Part shown: one piece after another, positions 15,806 through 24,494 of the stretch
How the letters are laid out: each line of letters starts with the position of its first letter
Position numbering within the stretch: position 1 is the first letter of the stretch
From: DATARH01 sp035648415
GTDB lineage: Bacteria > Pseudomonadota > Alphaproteobacteria > ATCC43930 > CGMCC-115725
Length of the DNA stretch: 64,000 nt
Reading direction: 5' to 3'
Assembly: GCA_035648415.1 (NCBI GenBank)
Contig: DASRLO010000113.1
Location: forward strand, 36,249-100,248
The notes under the pieces: generated by a model
Databases searched by the model: none
Seen by the model: only the letters and a program-made list of their open reading frames with translations
Told to the model about the DNA's origin: nothing
Position numbers and translations under genes: made by a program

Positions 15806-17175
15806 TGACGAAGCACCTCTACATCAAGACCTACGGCTGCCAGATGAATGTCTACGATTCGGCGCGCATGGCCGAGCTGGTCGAGCCGCTCGGCTATGCC
15901 CCATCGGACACCCCGGACGGCGCCGATCTGGTCATCCTCAACACCTGCCACATCCGCGAGAAGGCGGCGGAAAAGGTGTTTGCCGAACTCGGCGGCATCC
16001 GCCGCCTGAAGAGCGCCAAGGAAAGGCGCGGCGGACGCATGATCGTCGCGGTCGCCGGCTGCGTCGCCCAGGCCGAGGGGAGCGAGATCCTGCGGCGGGC
16101 GCCCTTTGTCGACATGGTGTTCGGCCCGCAGACCTATCACCGGCTGCCCGAGATGGTGGCGCAGGCGACCCGCGCCGGCGGCGGCGTCCTCGACACCAGC
16201 TTCCCCGCCGAGCCGAAATTCGACCATTTGCCCGAGAGCATGACCGCGCCCGGTATCAGCGCGCTGCTGACCATCCAGGAAGGCTGCGACAAATTCTGCA
16301 CTTTCTGTGTCGTGCCCTACACCCGCGGCGCAGAGTTCTCGCGCCCGGCGGCGCAGGTGATCGCCGAGGCCGAGCGCCTCGTCGCCGCCGGGGCGCGCGA
16401 GATCAACCTGCTCGGCCAGAACGTCAACGCCTATCACGGGCTCGCCTCCCCCAACGGACCCACGGGCGGCGGCGACTGGAGCCTCGCCGACCTGCTGCGC
16501 GCCCTCGCCCGCATCCCGCGGCTCGAACGGCTGCGCTACACCACCTCGCACCCGCGCGACGTCGACGCCGCGCTGATCGCCGCGCATCGCGACATCGAGC
16601 AGCTCATGCCGTTCCTCCACCTGCCGGTGCAAAGCGGCTCGGACCGGGTGCTGGCGGCGATGAATCGGCGTCACCGCGTCGACGACTACCGCCGCACCGT
16701 CGAGAAGCTGCGCCGGGCGCGGCCGGATCTTGCCCTGTCATCGGATTTCATCGTCGGTTTTCCGGGAGAAAGCGAATTGGATTTCCGCGCCACGCTCGAC
16801 CTCGTCCGCGAGATCGGCTTCGCCCAGGCCTTCTCGTTCAAATACTCGCCGCGGCCCGGCACTCCGGCGGCGGCCGAGGACCAGGTGCCCGAGGCGGTCA
16901 AGGCCGAGCGCCTCGCCGAGCTGCTGGCGCTGCTGCAGCAACAGCAGCGCGCGTTCAACGACGCGGCGGTCGGCAAGACGATGCCGGTGCTGTTCGAGAA
17001 GCCGGGGCGCCATGAGGGCCAACTCGTCGGCCGCAGCCCCTATCTACAGCCGGTCCATGCCAACGCCGCGGCGGATCGCATCGGCAAGGTGCTTCCCGTC
17101 CACATCATCGCCGTGCGCTCGAACAGCCTGACCGCGGTGATTGCAGGGAGCGGCGGCGCCGAGGCGGGGCGATGA
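15805..17175 (+). CDS. miaB: tRNA-2-methylthio-N6-dimethylallyladenosine synthase
   Basis: MiaB methylthiolates i6A37 of tRNA using radical SAM chemistry and two [4Fe-4S] clusters. The 456-residue protein has the N-terminal cluster cysteines in YGCQMNVYDS, LNTCHIREKA and VAGCVAQAEG. The radical SAM motif is GCDKFCTFCVVPYTRG (C-x3-C-x2-C), and a C-terminal TRAM domain includes PVLFEKPGRHEGQLVGRSPYLQPV. The ATG overlaps the olsA stop. The following phoH starts in an ATGA overlap, the usual miaB-phoH-ybeY-corC-lnt order. Confidence 0.97.
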   Translation: MTKHLYIKTYGCQMNVYDSARMAELVEPLGYAPSDTPDGADLVILNTCHIREKAAEKVFAELGGIRRLKSAKERRGGRMIVAVAGCVAQAEGSEILRRAPFVDMVFGPQTYHRLPEMVAQATRAGGGVLDTSFPAEPKFDHLPESMTAPGISALLTIQEGCDKFCTFCVVPYTRGAEFSRPAAQVIAEAERLVAAGAREINLLGQNVNAYHGLASPNGPTGGGDWSLADLLRALARIPRLERLRYTTSHPRDVDAALIAAHRDIEQLMPFLHLPVQSGSDRVLAAMNRRHRVDDYRRTVEKLRRARPDLALSSDFIVGFPGESELDFRATLDLVREIGFAQAFSFKYSPRPGTPAAAEDQVPEAVKAERLAELLALLQQQQRAFNDAAVGKTMPVLFEKPGRHEGQLVGRSPYLQPVHANAAADRIGKVLPVHIIAVRSNSLTAVIAGSGGAEAGR

Positions 17176-18176
17176 GCGCGGCCCCGCCGAACCTCGTCGC
17201 CGACGCGCCCGGCGGCGGGCACGCCCAGATCGAGTTTGACGACAACCTGCTGCTGCCGCTGCTCTACGGCGAGCGCGACGCCCATCTCGACCAGATCGAG
17301 CGCCAGCTCGGCGTCGCGCTGGTGCCGCGCGGGAACCGGCTGGCGATCTCCGGCTCGGCTTCGGCGACCGAGACCGCCCATCTGGCGCTGACCAACCTCT
17401 ACGAGCGGCTCAAGCAGGGCCATGAGGTCGACATCGCGGCGGTCGACGCCGCGCTGCGTTTCGCCCAGGCCGAGCGCGACGACAAGAATTTGAGCCTGTG
17501 GCGCGAGGATGCCGGGTTCCGCACCCGCAAGCGGCGGATCACCGCGCGCTCAGCGGCCCAGGCGCGCTACGTCAAGGCGATGCGCGACCACGAGTTGGTG
17601 TTCGGCCTCGGCCCCGCCGGGACCGGCAAGACCTATCTGGCGGTCGCGGCGGCGGTCGATCTGTTGATGGCCGGGCGGGTGGAACGCATCATTCTGTCGC
17701 GTCCGGCGGTCGAGGCCGGCGAGCGGCTCGGCTTCCTGCCCGGCGATTTGCGCGAGAAGGTCGACCCTTACCTGCGCCCGCTGTTCGACGCGCTCAACGA
17801 CATGCTCCCCGCCGACCAGATCGCCAAGCGGATGAGCAGCGGCGAGATCGAGGTCGCGCCGCTCGCCTTCATGCGCGGCCGTACCCTGGCGCGGGCCTTC
17901 GTCATCCTCGACGAGGCGCAAAACACCACCCCGATGCAGATGAAGATGTTTCTGACCCGGCTCGGCGAAGGTTCGCGCATGGTGGTGACCGGCGACCCGA
18001 CCCAAACCGACCTGCCGCCGCACACCCGCTCCGGCCTCGCCGACGCGATTGAGGCGATCGAGAACGTCGAGGGCGTGTCGCTGGTGCGTTTCGCGGAGAA
18101 GGACGTGGTCAGGCATCCGCTCGTCGCGCGCATCGTCGGCGCCTATGAGGCGCGCGATCGCGAAGGCAAAAAATGA
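17172..18176 (+). CDS. phoH: PhoH-family ATPase
   Basis: A 334-residue PhoH/YbeZ-type P-loop NTPase, thought to act in RNA metabolism together with YbeY. Walker A is GLGPAGTGKTYLA near residue 150, and Walker B is AFVILDEAQN followed by the sensor GDPTQTDLP. An N-terminal KH-like region precedes the ATPase part. ATGA overlaps join it to miaB before and ybeY after, indicating tight coupling. Confidence 0.93.
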   Translation: MSAAPPNLVADAPGGGHAQIEFDDNLLLPLLYGERDAHLDQIERQLGVALVPRGNRLAISGSASATETAHLALTNLYERLKQGHEVDIAAVDAALRFAQAERDDKNLSLWREDAGFRTRKRRITARSAAQARYVKAMRDHELVFGLGPAGTGKTYLAVAAAVDLLMAGRVERIILSRPAVEAGERLGFLPGDLREKVDPYLRPLFDALNDMLPADQIAKRMSSGEIEVAPLAFMRGRTLARAFVILDEAQNTTPMQMKMFLTRLGEGSRMVVTGDPTQTDLPPHTRSGLADAIEAIENVEGVSLVRFAEKDVVRHPLVARIVGAYEARDREGKK

Positions 18177-18673
18177 CGGTCCTCGCGGATGCGCCGACGG
18201 TCGAGGTGACGATGCCGTGCGCCGCCTGGCGGGAGATGTGCGCCGAGGCGGCCGCGCTGGCCGCAGCGGCGGCGCGCCTCGCCTTGCGGCGCGGCGCGGC
18301 GCCGGCGGCCGCGATCGTCGACATCAGTCTCGCCGACGACGCGGCGCAACGGGCGCTCAACCGGACCTGGCGAGGCAAGGACACGCCGACCAACGTGCTG
18401 GCCTTTCCCGCCGCCGATCCGTCGCTGCCGGTCCCCGCCGGGGCGCCGCTGCTGCTGGGCGATGTCGTGCTCGCGCTCGAGACGGTCTGCCGCGAGGCCG
18501 CGGAGCAGCGCAAGCCGCTCGCCGACCATTTGCGCCACCTGGTCGTGCACGGCGTTCTGCACCTGCTCGGCCACGACCATGTCGAGCCCGCCGACGCGGC
18601 GGCGATGGAGGCGCGCGAAATCGCGATATTGGCCGAATTGGGGGTGCCGAACCCCTATGACGACACCATCTGA
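18173..18673 (+). CDS. ybeY: Endoribonuclease YbeY (rRNA maturation)
   Basis: YbeY is a zinc-dependent endoribonuclease involved in 16S rRNA 3' maturation and ribosome quality control. The 166-residue protein has the metal-binding motif HGVLHLLGHDH (H-x3-H-x5-H) and the preceding NRTWRGKDTPTNVLAFP. It overlaps phoH at its start and is followed by corC after 25 bases. Confidence 0.95.
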   Translation: MTVLADAPTVEVTMPCAAWREMCAEAAALAAAAARLALRRGAAPAAAIVDISLADDAAQRALNRTWRGKDTPTNVLAFPAADPSLPVPAGAPLLLGDVVLALETVCREAAEQRKPLADHLRHLVVHGVLHLLGHDHVEPADAAAMEAREIAILAELGVPNPYDDTI

Positions 18674-18698
18674 CACAAAAACCCGGATTATTAAACTG

Positions 18699-19604
18699 AT
18701 GAGCGAAACCGAGCCGCCAAGTAGCGACGGCCAAACCGAGCATCTCGGCGGCCGTTTCCGCCACCTGCTGCGGCTGATCTGGCGAACGCGCGATCCGCGC
18801 GAGGCGATCGACGCGATGATCGCCGCCCCGAGCGACGAAGACGAAACAAGCCCGATCACGCCGCAGGAGCGGGTGCTGATCGGCAATGTCCTCAAGGTCC
18901 ACGACCGCAACGCCGCCGACGTGATGGTGCCGCGCGTCGACATCATCGCCTTCGACATCGAGCGGCCGTTCAGCGAACTGATAAAATTGCTGATCGAGCA
19001 TGGTCACTCGCGGGTCCCCGTCTACCGCGAAACGCTCGACGACGTGATCGGCTTTGTCCATGTCAAGGACGTGCTGGCCCCGGTCGCCGACCGACGCCCG
19101 GCCAAGCTCGGCTCGATGCTGCGCAAGGTGCTGGTGGTGGCGCCGTCGCTGCCGGTTTTCGACCTGCTCGTGCAGATGCGCCAGTCGCGCACCCACATCG
19201 CGATGGTCGTCGACGAGTTCGGCGGCATCGACGGGTTGGTGACGATCGAGGATCTGATCGAGGAGATCGTCGGCGAAATCGAGGACGAGCACGATGTCGA
19301 CCAGACGCCGGCGCTGATCGAGCGGCCGGACGGCAGCGTCATCGCCGATGCGCGGATCCCGATCGAAACTTTCGAGGAGCATCACGGCGCCAGGCTGCGC
19401 CACAACGGCGACGGCGGGGAGGTCGATACGCTCGGCGGACTGGTGTTCACCCTCGCCGGACGGGTGCCGCGGCGCGGCGAGATCATCCTGCACCCGGGCG
19501 GTCTTGAATTCGAGGTGCTCGATGCCGATCCGCGGCGGATCAAGCGGCTGCGGGTCCGCCGTCCGCCGCTCGCGGGCGATGAGAAAGGCATCGTGGGTGC
19601 CTGA
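18699..19604 (+). CDS. corC: CorC/HlyC family CBS-domain transporter-associated protein
   Basis: A 301-residue cytoplasmic protein with a pair of CBS domains (about residues 65-190: NAADVMVPRVDIIAFD and TRTHIAMVVDEFGGIDGLVT) and a C-terminal CorC_HlyC domain (GGLVFTLAGRVPRRGE). Members are linked to magnesium or cobalt efflux and to lipoprotein maturation by their position beside lnt. ATG 18699 was chosen because the frame further up lies inside ybeY. The first 35 residues are variable, and the end is covered by possible lnt starts. Confidence 0.9.
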   Translation: MSETEPPSSDGQTEHLGGRFRHLLRLIWRTRDPREAIDAMIAAPSDEDETSPITPQERVLIGNVLKVHDRNAADVMVPRVDIIAFDIERPFSELIKLLIEHGHSRVPVYRETLDDVIGFVHVKDVLAPVADRRPAKLGSMLRKVLVVAPSLPVFDLLVQMRQSRTHIAMVVDEFGGIDGLVTIEDLIEEIVGEIEDEHDVDQTPALIERPDGSVIADARIPIETFEEHHGARLRHNGDGGEVDTLGGLVFTLAGRVPRRGEIILHPGGLEFEVLDADPRRIKRLRVRRPPLAGDEKGIVGA

Positions 19605-19638
19605 AACCTCGGCCCTGCGGGCGCAGCCCGGCGCCCGG

Positions 19639-21225
19639 ATGGGAACGCCGCTGTGCCGCATCGCGCTGGAATTGGCGGCGCTGCAGGGCTGGCGGCGCTA
19701 CGGCGCGGCGTTCCTGCTCGGCGCGCTGCTCGCCGCCGCGTTGCCGCCGGTCGACCTGACGCCGCTCGTCTTCATCGTCTTCCCGCTCTATCTGTGGCTC
19801 GACGACGGCAGCGCCACCCCATGGGCCTCGGCGAAGCTCGCCTATTTCTTTGCCCTCGGCCATTTCGCCGCCGGATTTTACTGGATCGCCGCGGCGCTCT
19901 TCGTCGACATCGCTAAATTCTGGTGGGCGCTGCCCTTCGTGGTGCTCGGCGTGCCGGCGCTGCTCTCGGTCTTTGTGGCGGCCTGCCTTTATGCCGCGGC
20001 CCTGGCGAAAGCCCGACTCAGGCTGCCGGGTGTCGCGCGCGCCTGCCTCTTCGCGGTGGCGTGGGGCGTCGCCGAATGGCTGCGCGGGCATCTTTTCACC
20101 GGCTTCCCATGGAACCTCACCGGCTATGTCTGGGCGGGCGGGTTTCCCGGCGCGCTGGCGATGCTGCAAAGCGCTGCCTGGGTCGGGATTTACGGTGTCG
20201 GCTTCGTCACCGTGCTGGCCGCGTCGCTGCTTTCGCTGCTGGGCACGCCGTCATTGGCCCCGCTCGCGCCGCTGCGCCGCTCGGCGCCGGCGATCGCGGC
20301 CGCGCTCCTGATCCTGGTCCCGGCCGCAGCCGGCGCGATCCGGCTGCATTTGACGCCGGTCGCCGAGACCGGCATCTGGCTGCGGCTCGTGCAGCCGTCG
20401 ATCGCCGAGACGATGAAATGGGACCCGGCGGCGGCCGAGGCCAATTTCCATCGCCTGATCGAGCTGAGCTCGGCCCCGTCCGACCACAAACTGGCGGCGG
20501 TGATCTGGCCCGAGGCCGCGACGCCCTTCTTCCTCGAGCGGGACGAGGAGCACCGCGCGGCGATCGCCGCGGTCGCGCCGCCCGGCGGCTACGTCATCAC
20601 CGGCGCGCTGCGCGGCAAGCCACTCGCCGGGCCGCTCGACCAAGTGTGGAACAGCGTCGAGGTCGTCGGCCCCGCCAACAAAATCATCGCCCAGTACGAC
20701 AAGGCGCACCTCGTGCCGTTCGGCGAATACATGCCGTGGAGCGATGTGCTGCCGTTCAAGAAACTGACGCCGGGCAGCATCGATCTCAGCGCCGGCCCCG
20801 GACCGCAAACCGTCTCTCTGCCGCACCTGCCGTCCTTCGATCCGCTGATCTGCTACGAGGCGATTTTTCCGGGCGCCATCGTCGACCCGACCGATCGCCC
20901 CGCCTGGCTGCTCAACGTGTCGAATGACGCGTGGTACGGCCGCTCCTCAGGACCGTACCAGCATTTCGCGATGGCCCGCACCCGCGCGGTCGAGGAAGGG
21001 CTGCCGCTGGTTCGGGTCGCCAATAACGGCATCACCGGCGTCGTCGACGCCGACGGCCGCGTTCTGGCTCATACCGGTCTCAACGCGGTCGGCTATGCCG
21101 ACATCATGCTCCCCGACCCTGCCAACCCCACGCCCTATAGCCGATTTGGCGACTGGTTGTTCCTGGCGTTGCTGTTGGCCGGGGCCGCCGCCGCTGCAGC
21201 GCCGGTTGCGCTGCGGCGAGCCTGA
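19639..21225 (+). CDS. lnt: Apolipoprotein N-acyltransferase
   Basis: Lnt adds the third acyl chain to lipoproteins at the periplasmic face of the inner membrane. About 200 N-terminal residues form five to six hydrophobic helices, followed by a nitrilase-like domain. Counting from ATG 19639, the catalytic triad is E292 in WPEAATPF, K355 in YDKAHLVPFGEYMP and C405 in CYEAIFP. A last helix closes the C-terminus. The start is uncertain: ATG 19639 gives 528 residues and a normal N-terminus; ATG 19579 and GTG 19597 upstream would overlap corC. Confidence 0.93.
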   Translation: MGTPLCRIALELAALQGWRRYGAAFLLGALLAAALPPVDLTPLVFIVFPLYLWLDDGSATPWASAKLAYFFALGHFAAGFYWIAAALFVDIAKFWWALPFVVLGVPALLSVFVAACLYAAALAKARLRLPGVARACLFAVAWGVAEWLRGHLFTGFPWNLTGYVWAGGFPGALAMLQSAAWVGIYGVGFVTVLAASLLSLLGTPSLAPLAPLRRSAPAIAAALLILVPAAAGAIRLHLTPVAETGIWLRLVQPSIAETMKWDPAAAEANFHRLIELSSAPSDHKLAAVIWPEAATPFFLERDEEHRAAIAAVAPPGGYVITGALRGKPLAGPLDQVWNSVEVVGPANKIIAQYDKAHLVPFGEYMPWSDVLPFKKLTPGSIDLSAGPGPQTVSLPHLPSFDPLICYEAIFPGAIVDPTDRPAWLLNVSNDAWYGRSSGPYQHFAMARTRAVEEGLPLVRVANNGITGVVDADGRVLAHTGLNAVGYADIMLPDPANPTPYSRFGDWLFLALLLAGAAAAAAPVALRRA

Positions 21226-21261
21226 CTGGCGCTCAACGAATACGTGCGTAGGCCAGGGTTG

Positions 21262-21291
21262 TTGACTGCATACAATTGTATGAACTATCAA
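21262..21291 (+). promoter_or_regulatory. Promoter with a 14-bp palindromic operator
   Basis: TTGACT (21262-21267) and TATCAA (21286-21291) make a -35/-10 pair with an 18-base spacer. Between them lies the perfect palindrome CATACAATTGTATG (21269-21282). Its place inside the promoter suggests binding of a repressor, most simply the XRE protein encoded just downstream. Confidence 0.65.
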
Positions 21292-21322
21292 GCTCGCCTT
21301 TCCTGGAGGCGAGTACAGCTTT

Positions 21323-21775
21323 ATGGCGATCACCAGAACGCCGCGGCGGCCGGGCCGCCAAAAATCGGACCGGCCGCATCCGATCGATGTCCATGTCGGC
21401 TCGCGGGTGCGCCTGCGGCGCAATATGCTGGGCCTCAGCCAGGAAAAGCTTGGCGAGATGATCAGCCTCACGTTTCAGCAGGTGCAGAAATACGAGCGCG
21501 GCGCCAACCGCATCGGCGCCAGCCGGCTGCACGAGCTGAGCCGCGTGCTGGGCGTGCCGGTCGAGTTCTTTTACGACCAGACCGATCCGGTGCATGCCCC
21601 GGCGGTGCCGACAGGGTTCGCGGAATCGCCGCAAGCAGGTTTTGATTCCGATCCGTTGCACAAGCGCGAGACGCTTGAGCTGGTCAGCGCTTATTACGAC
21701 GTCGAAGACGCCGCCGTGCGCCGCCGGCTGTTCGATCTGGCCAAGGCGTTCGCCGCCAGCGCAGAGAAGGCATAG
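21323..21775 (+). CDS. XRE-family regulator upstream of metK (PraR/PhrR-like)
   Basis: A 150-residue regulator with an N-terminal basic arm (MAITRTPRRPGRQKS) and an XRE helix-turn-helix at about residues 25-80 (VRLRRNMLGLSQEKLGEMI, VQKYERGANRIGASRLHELS). Proteins of this build lie between lnt and metK in many alphaproteobacteria and are called PhrR or PraR in rhizobia, where they affect acid response and biofilm formation. A promoter with an internal 14-bp palindrome precedes the gene, so autoregulation is likely. The gene has its own promoter, separating it from the miaB-lnt operon. Confidence 0.9.
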   Translation: MAITRTPRRPGRQKSDRPHPIDVHVGSRVRLRRNMLGLSQEKLGEMISLTFQQVQKYERGANRIGASRLHELSRVLGVPVEFFYDQTDPVHAPAVPTGFAESPQAGFDSDPLHKRETLELVSAYYDVEDAAVRRRLFDLAKAFAASAEKA

Positions 21776-21888
21776 GCCTGCCCTCACCCTCACCCGATAA
21801 GTTCGGACTTGACGCCCGCCACCCGAAATTCGACAACGACGCGCCGGCGTCGCGCTGCCGCGTCCGGCTGACGACGGGGGACAGTGTT

Positions 21889-23049
21889 TTGCAGAAGCGC
21901 GACTTTGTTTTCACCAGCGAATCGGTGTCCGAAGGCCACCCCGACAAGATTTGCGACCGGATTTCCGATGCCGTCGTCGATACCTATTTGACGGCCGATC
22001 CGCAGGCCCGTTGCGGCGTCGAGACGCTGGTCACGACCAACCGCGTCGTCCTCGCCGGCGAAACCCGCGGCCCCAAGTCGATCACCGGCGAGCAGCTGGT
22101 CGAGGTCGCGCGCCGGGCGATTCGCGAGATCGGCTACGAGCAGGACAATTTCCACTGGCAGCGGGCCGAAATCGACTGCTTCATCCACAACCAGTCGAGC
22201 GACATCGCGCAGGGCGTCGACGCCTCCGGCAACAAGGACGAAGGCGCCGGCGACCAGGGCATGATGTTCGGCCACGCTTGCACCGGCACGCCGGAATTGA
22301 TGCCGGCGCCGATCTATTATTCCCACCTCATCCTGCGCGCGCTGTCAGAGGCACGGCATGCCGGCAAGACGCCGCTGCTCGGCCCCGATTCAAAGAGTCA
22401 GGTGACGTTGCAATACGCCGCCGGAAAGCCGGTCGGGGCGACCAAGGTGGTGGTGTCGATCCAGCACTCCGATACGATCGACCAGGCCGATGTGCGCGAG
22501 ATCGTGCGCCCCTATGTGCTCGCCTCCCTGCCCGGCGGATGGATGTGCGGCGAGGACAATTTCCTCGTCAACCCGACCGGGCGCTTCGTGATCGGCGGCC
22601 CGGACGGCGACGCCGGCCTCACCGGCCGCAAGATCATTGTCGATACCTATGGCGGCTGGGCGCCGCACGGCGGCGGCGCGTTTTCCGGCAAGGACCCAAC
22701 CAAGGTCGACCGCTCGGGCGCCTACGCCGCGCGCTACCTCGCCAAGAACGTCGTCGCCGCGGGCCTTGCCGACACCTGCACGATCCAGGTCGCCTATGCG
22801 ATCGGCGTCGCCAAGCCGTTGTCGTTCTATGTCGATACCCAGTGCGACATCGACGAAGCGAAACTCGGCCGCGTGTTGCAGGAATTGATGGATTTGTCGC
22901 CCCGCGGCATCCGCACCCATCTCAGCCTCAACAAGCCGATCTACACGCGAACCTCGTCCTACGGTCATTTCGGCCGCGAACCCGAGGCGAACGGCGCTTT
23001 TTCGTGGGAACGCACCGACCTCGCCGACGAGCTGCGGCGCGCTTTCTGA
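21889..23049 (+). CDS. metK: S-adenosylmethionine synthase
   Basis: MetK makes S-adenosylmethionine from methionine and ATP. The 386-residue protein shows FTSESVSEGHPDK at the N-terminus, GAGDQGMMFGHA, and the phosphate loop GGGAFSGKDPTKVDRS. The start is a TTG at 21889 behind GGGGGAC, the only in-frame start that gives the standard N-terminus. Despite the many SAM riboswitches before alphaproteobacterial metK genes, none was recognised in the 113 bases upstream. trmB follows after four bases. Confidence 0.96.
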   Translation: MQKRDFVFTSESVSEGHPDKICDRISDAVVDTYLTADPQARCGVETLVTTNRVVLAGETRGPKSITGEQLVEVARRAIREIGYEQDNFHWQRAEIDCFIHNQSSDIAQGVDASGNKDEGAGDQGMMFGHACTGTPELMPAPIYYSHLILRALSEARHAGKTPLLGPDSKSQVTLQYAAGKPVGATKVVVSIQHSDTIDQADVREIVRPYVLASLPGGWMCGEDNFLVNPTGRFVIGGPDGDAGLTGRKIIVDTYGGWAPHGGGAFSGKDPTKVDRSGAYAARYLAKNVVAAGLADTCTIQVAYAIGVAKPLSFYVDTQCDIDEAKLGRVLQELMDLSPRGIRTHLSLNKPIYTRTSSYGHFGREPEANGAFSWERTDLADELRRAF

Positions 23050-23053
23050 GGGC

Positions 23054-23758
23054 GTGGACGAGGCGCGGTCCCGACAGCAGTTTTACGGCCGCCGGCGCGG
23101 CCGGCCGCTGCGCACCGGCCAGCGCGAGCGGCGGCAATCCCTGCTGCCGCAGGTATCCGTCGCGCTGCCTGAAAACGGGACCCTAGATCCAAAAAGCCTC
23201 TTCCCCACGCCGCCGCGCGAGGTCTGGCTCGAAATCGGCTTTGGCGGCGGCGAGCATTTGGCCGAGCAGGCCGAGCGTCATCCCGAGATCGGCTTTATCG
23301 GCTGCGAGGTGTTCGAGAACGGCGTCGTCAAATTGCTCGGCGAGATCGCCGGGCGCGGCCTCGTCAATACCCGCATCCATGCCGACGACGCGCGGCCGTT
23401 GCTGGCGGCGCTGGCGGCGAACTCGATCGGCCGCGTCTTCATCCTGTTTCCCGATCCGTGGCCGAAGGCGCGGCATCGCAAGCGGCGGCTGGTCACGCCG
23501 GCGACGCTCGACCGGCTCTCGGAGATCATGGTCGACGGCGCCGAGCTCCGCCTCGCGACCGACGACCCGGATTATCTTTCATGGATATTGGAGCACGCGA
23601 CCACGCATCCGGCATTCGTCTGGACGGCGCGTCGCCCCACCGACTGGCGCGAGCGGCCGTTCGACTGGTCTCCCACGCGCTACGAGGCAAAGGCGAGGAA
23701 GGCAGGCCGTCCGCCGATCTTCCTGCGCTTCGAGCGCCGCCCGCGGCAAGCCGCCTGA
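23054..23758 (+). CDS. trmB: tRNA (guanine-N7-)-methyltransferase
   Basis: TrmB methylates G46 in the variable loop of tRNAs with SAM, supplied by the metK product just upstream. The 234-residue protein has an arginine-rich N-terminus, the SAM loop LEIGFGGGEHLAEQA, the motif FPDPWPKARHRKRRL and the late block TRYEAKA. It starts at GTG 23054 and probably shares the metK transcript. Confidence 0.94.
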   Translation: MDEARSRQQFYGRRRGRPLRTGQRERRQSLLPQVSVALPENGTLDPKSLFPTPPREVWLEIGFGGGEHLAEQAERHPEIGFIGCEVFENGVVKLLGEIAGRGLVNTRIHADDARPLLAALAANSIGRVFILFPDPWPKARHRKRRLVTPATLDRLSEIMVDGAELRLATDDPDYLSWILEHATTHPAFVWTARRPTDWRERPFDWSPTRYEAKARKAGRPPIFLRFERRPRQAA

Positions 23759-23778
23759 ACGCTCCGGCAGCGCAATCC

Positions 23779-24348
23779 ATGTCCGCAGACCGGCCGATGC
23801 GTCATTCGATCCTTCGCCTGCTTCCGTTCATTCTTGGCATCGCGATGGCGTTCACCGGCTGCGAGACGGTTTCCGGCCCTCCGCCGACCCCTGTTATCGC
23901 CAAGCCTGCGGCGGCAAAGCCACCGGTGGCCGACCGCATTGTCGTGATGAAAGCTCAACGCACCCTGGAATTGCTGCGCCAGGGCAAGGTTTTCGAGACC
24001 TTCCCGGTCTCCCTCGGCGCGCATTGGCGCGGCCCCAAGCGCGAGGCGGGGGACGGCCGCACGCCGGAAGGCGTCTATCGCATCGATGACCGGTCCGAGC
24101 ACACGCGGTACACCCGCGCGCTCCACATCTCCTACCCCAACGCCGAGGACCGCGCACGGGCCCGGACGATGCACGTCGAACCCGGCGGCGGGATCTTCAT
24201 CCATGGCGTGCCGAGCGATTACGGGCCCTACGACCCGCCGCAACGGTTTCACGATTGGACCGATGGATGCATCTCGGTCGGCAACGCCGCAATCGTCAAA
24301 ATTTGGAACGCCGTCCCCGACGGAACGCCGATCGATATCCTCCCCTGA
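23779..24348 (+). CDS. L,D-transpeptidase lipoprotein (YkuD domain)
   Basis: A 189-residue exported lipoprotein: residues 8-26 are a signal peptide ending in the lipobox FTGC, then a proline/alanine linker. The YkuD domain follows, with HGVPSDYG and the catalytic DWTDGCISVGN (His, then Gly-Cys). Such enzymes make 3-3 cross-links in peptidoglycan or attach lipoproteins to it. The D-G-C-I-S-V form of the active site belongs to the YafK-like branch rather than the classic S-H-G-C-I-R. The start ATG 23779 is followed by a second possible ATG at 23797. Confidence 0.87.
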   Translation: MSADRPMRHSILRLLPFILGIAMAFTGCETVSGPPPTPVIAKPAAAKPPVADRIVVMKAQRTLELLRQGKVFETFPVSLGAHWRGPKREAGDGRTPEGVYRIDDRSEHTRYTRALHISYPNAEDRARARTMHVEPGGGIFIHGVPSDYGPYDPPQRFHDWTDGCISVGNAAIVKIWNAVPDGTPIDILP

Positions 24349-24438
24349 AGCCCAAATCGGCGCGGCAACGCCCTTGTCAAAAGCCGCCGTTTGCCCATAT
24401 ATGACGCGAAACAAAGTCCCATAAATCGACGATCGCGG

Positions 24439-24461
24439 AGTGGGCCGGCGGCCCACTTTTT
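24439..24461 (+). promoter_or_regulatory. rimP leader hairpin with U-run (attenuator-like)
   Basis: AGTGGGCC (24439-24446) and GGCCCACT (24450-24457) form a perfect eight-pair stem around GGC, followed by TTTTT. The same kind of element stands before rimP in many alphaproteobacteria and is catalogued as the rimP leader motif. It lies 34 bases before the rimP start and may attenuate the whole nusA operon, or simply end upstream transcription. Confidence 0.7.
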
Positions 24462-24494
24462 ATTTGTGGCTTTGGCCCGAAGCAGGACGCAAGT

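Noticed and set aside
21776..21888. SAM riboswitch before metK
   Set aside because: No stem or conserved core of a SAM riboswitch could be drawn by eye; kept only as an absence worth checking.
24349..24438. tRNA gene between the L,D-transpeptidase and rimP
   Set aside because: Some genomes have a tRNA-fMet near here, but no cloverleaf or GTTCGA-type T-loop was found.
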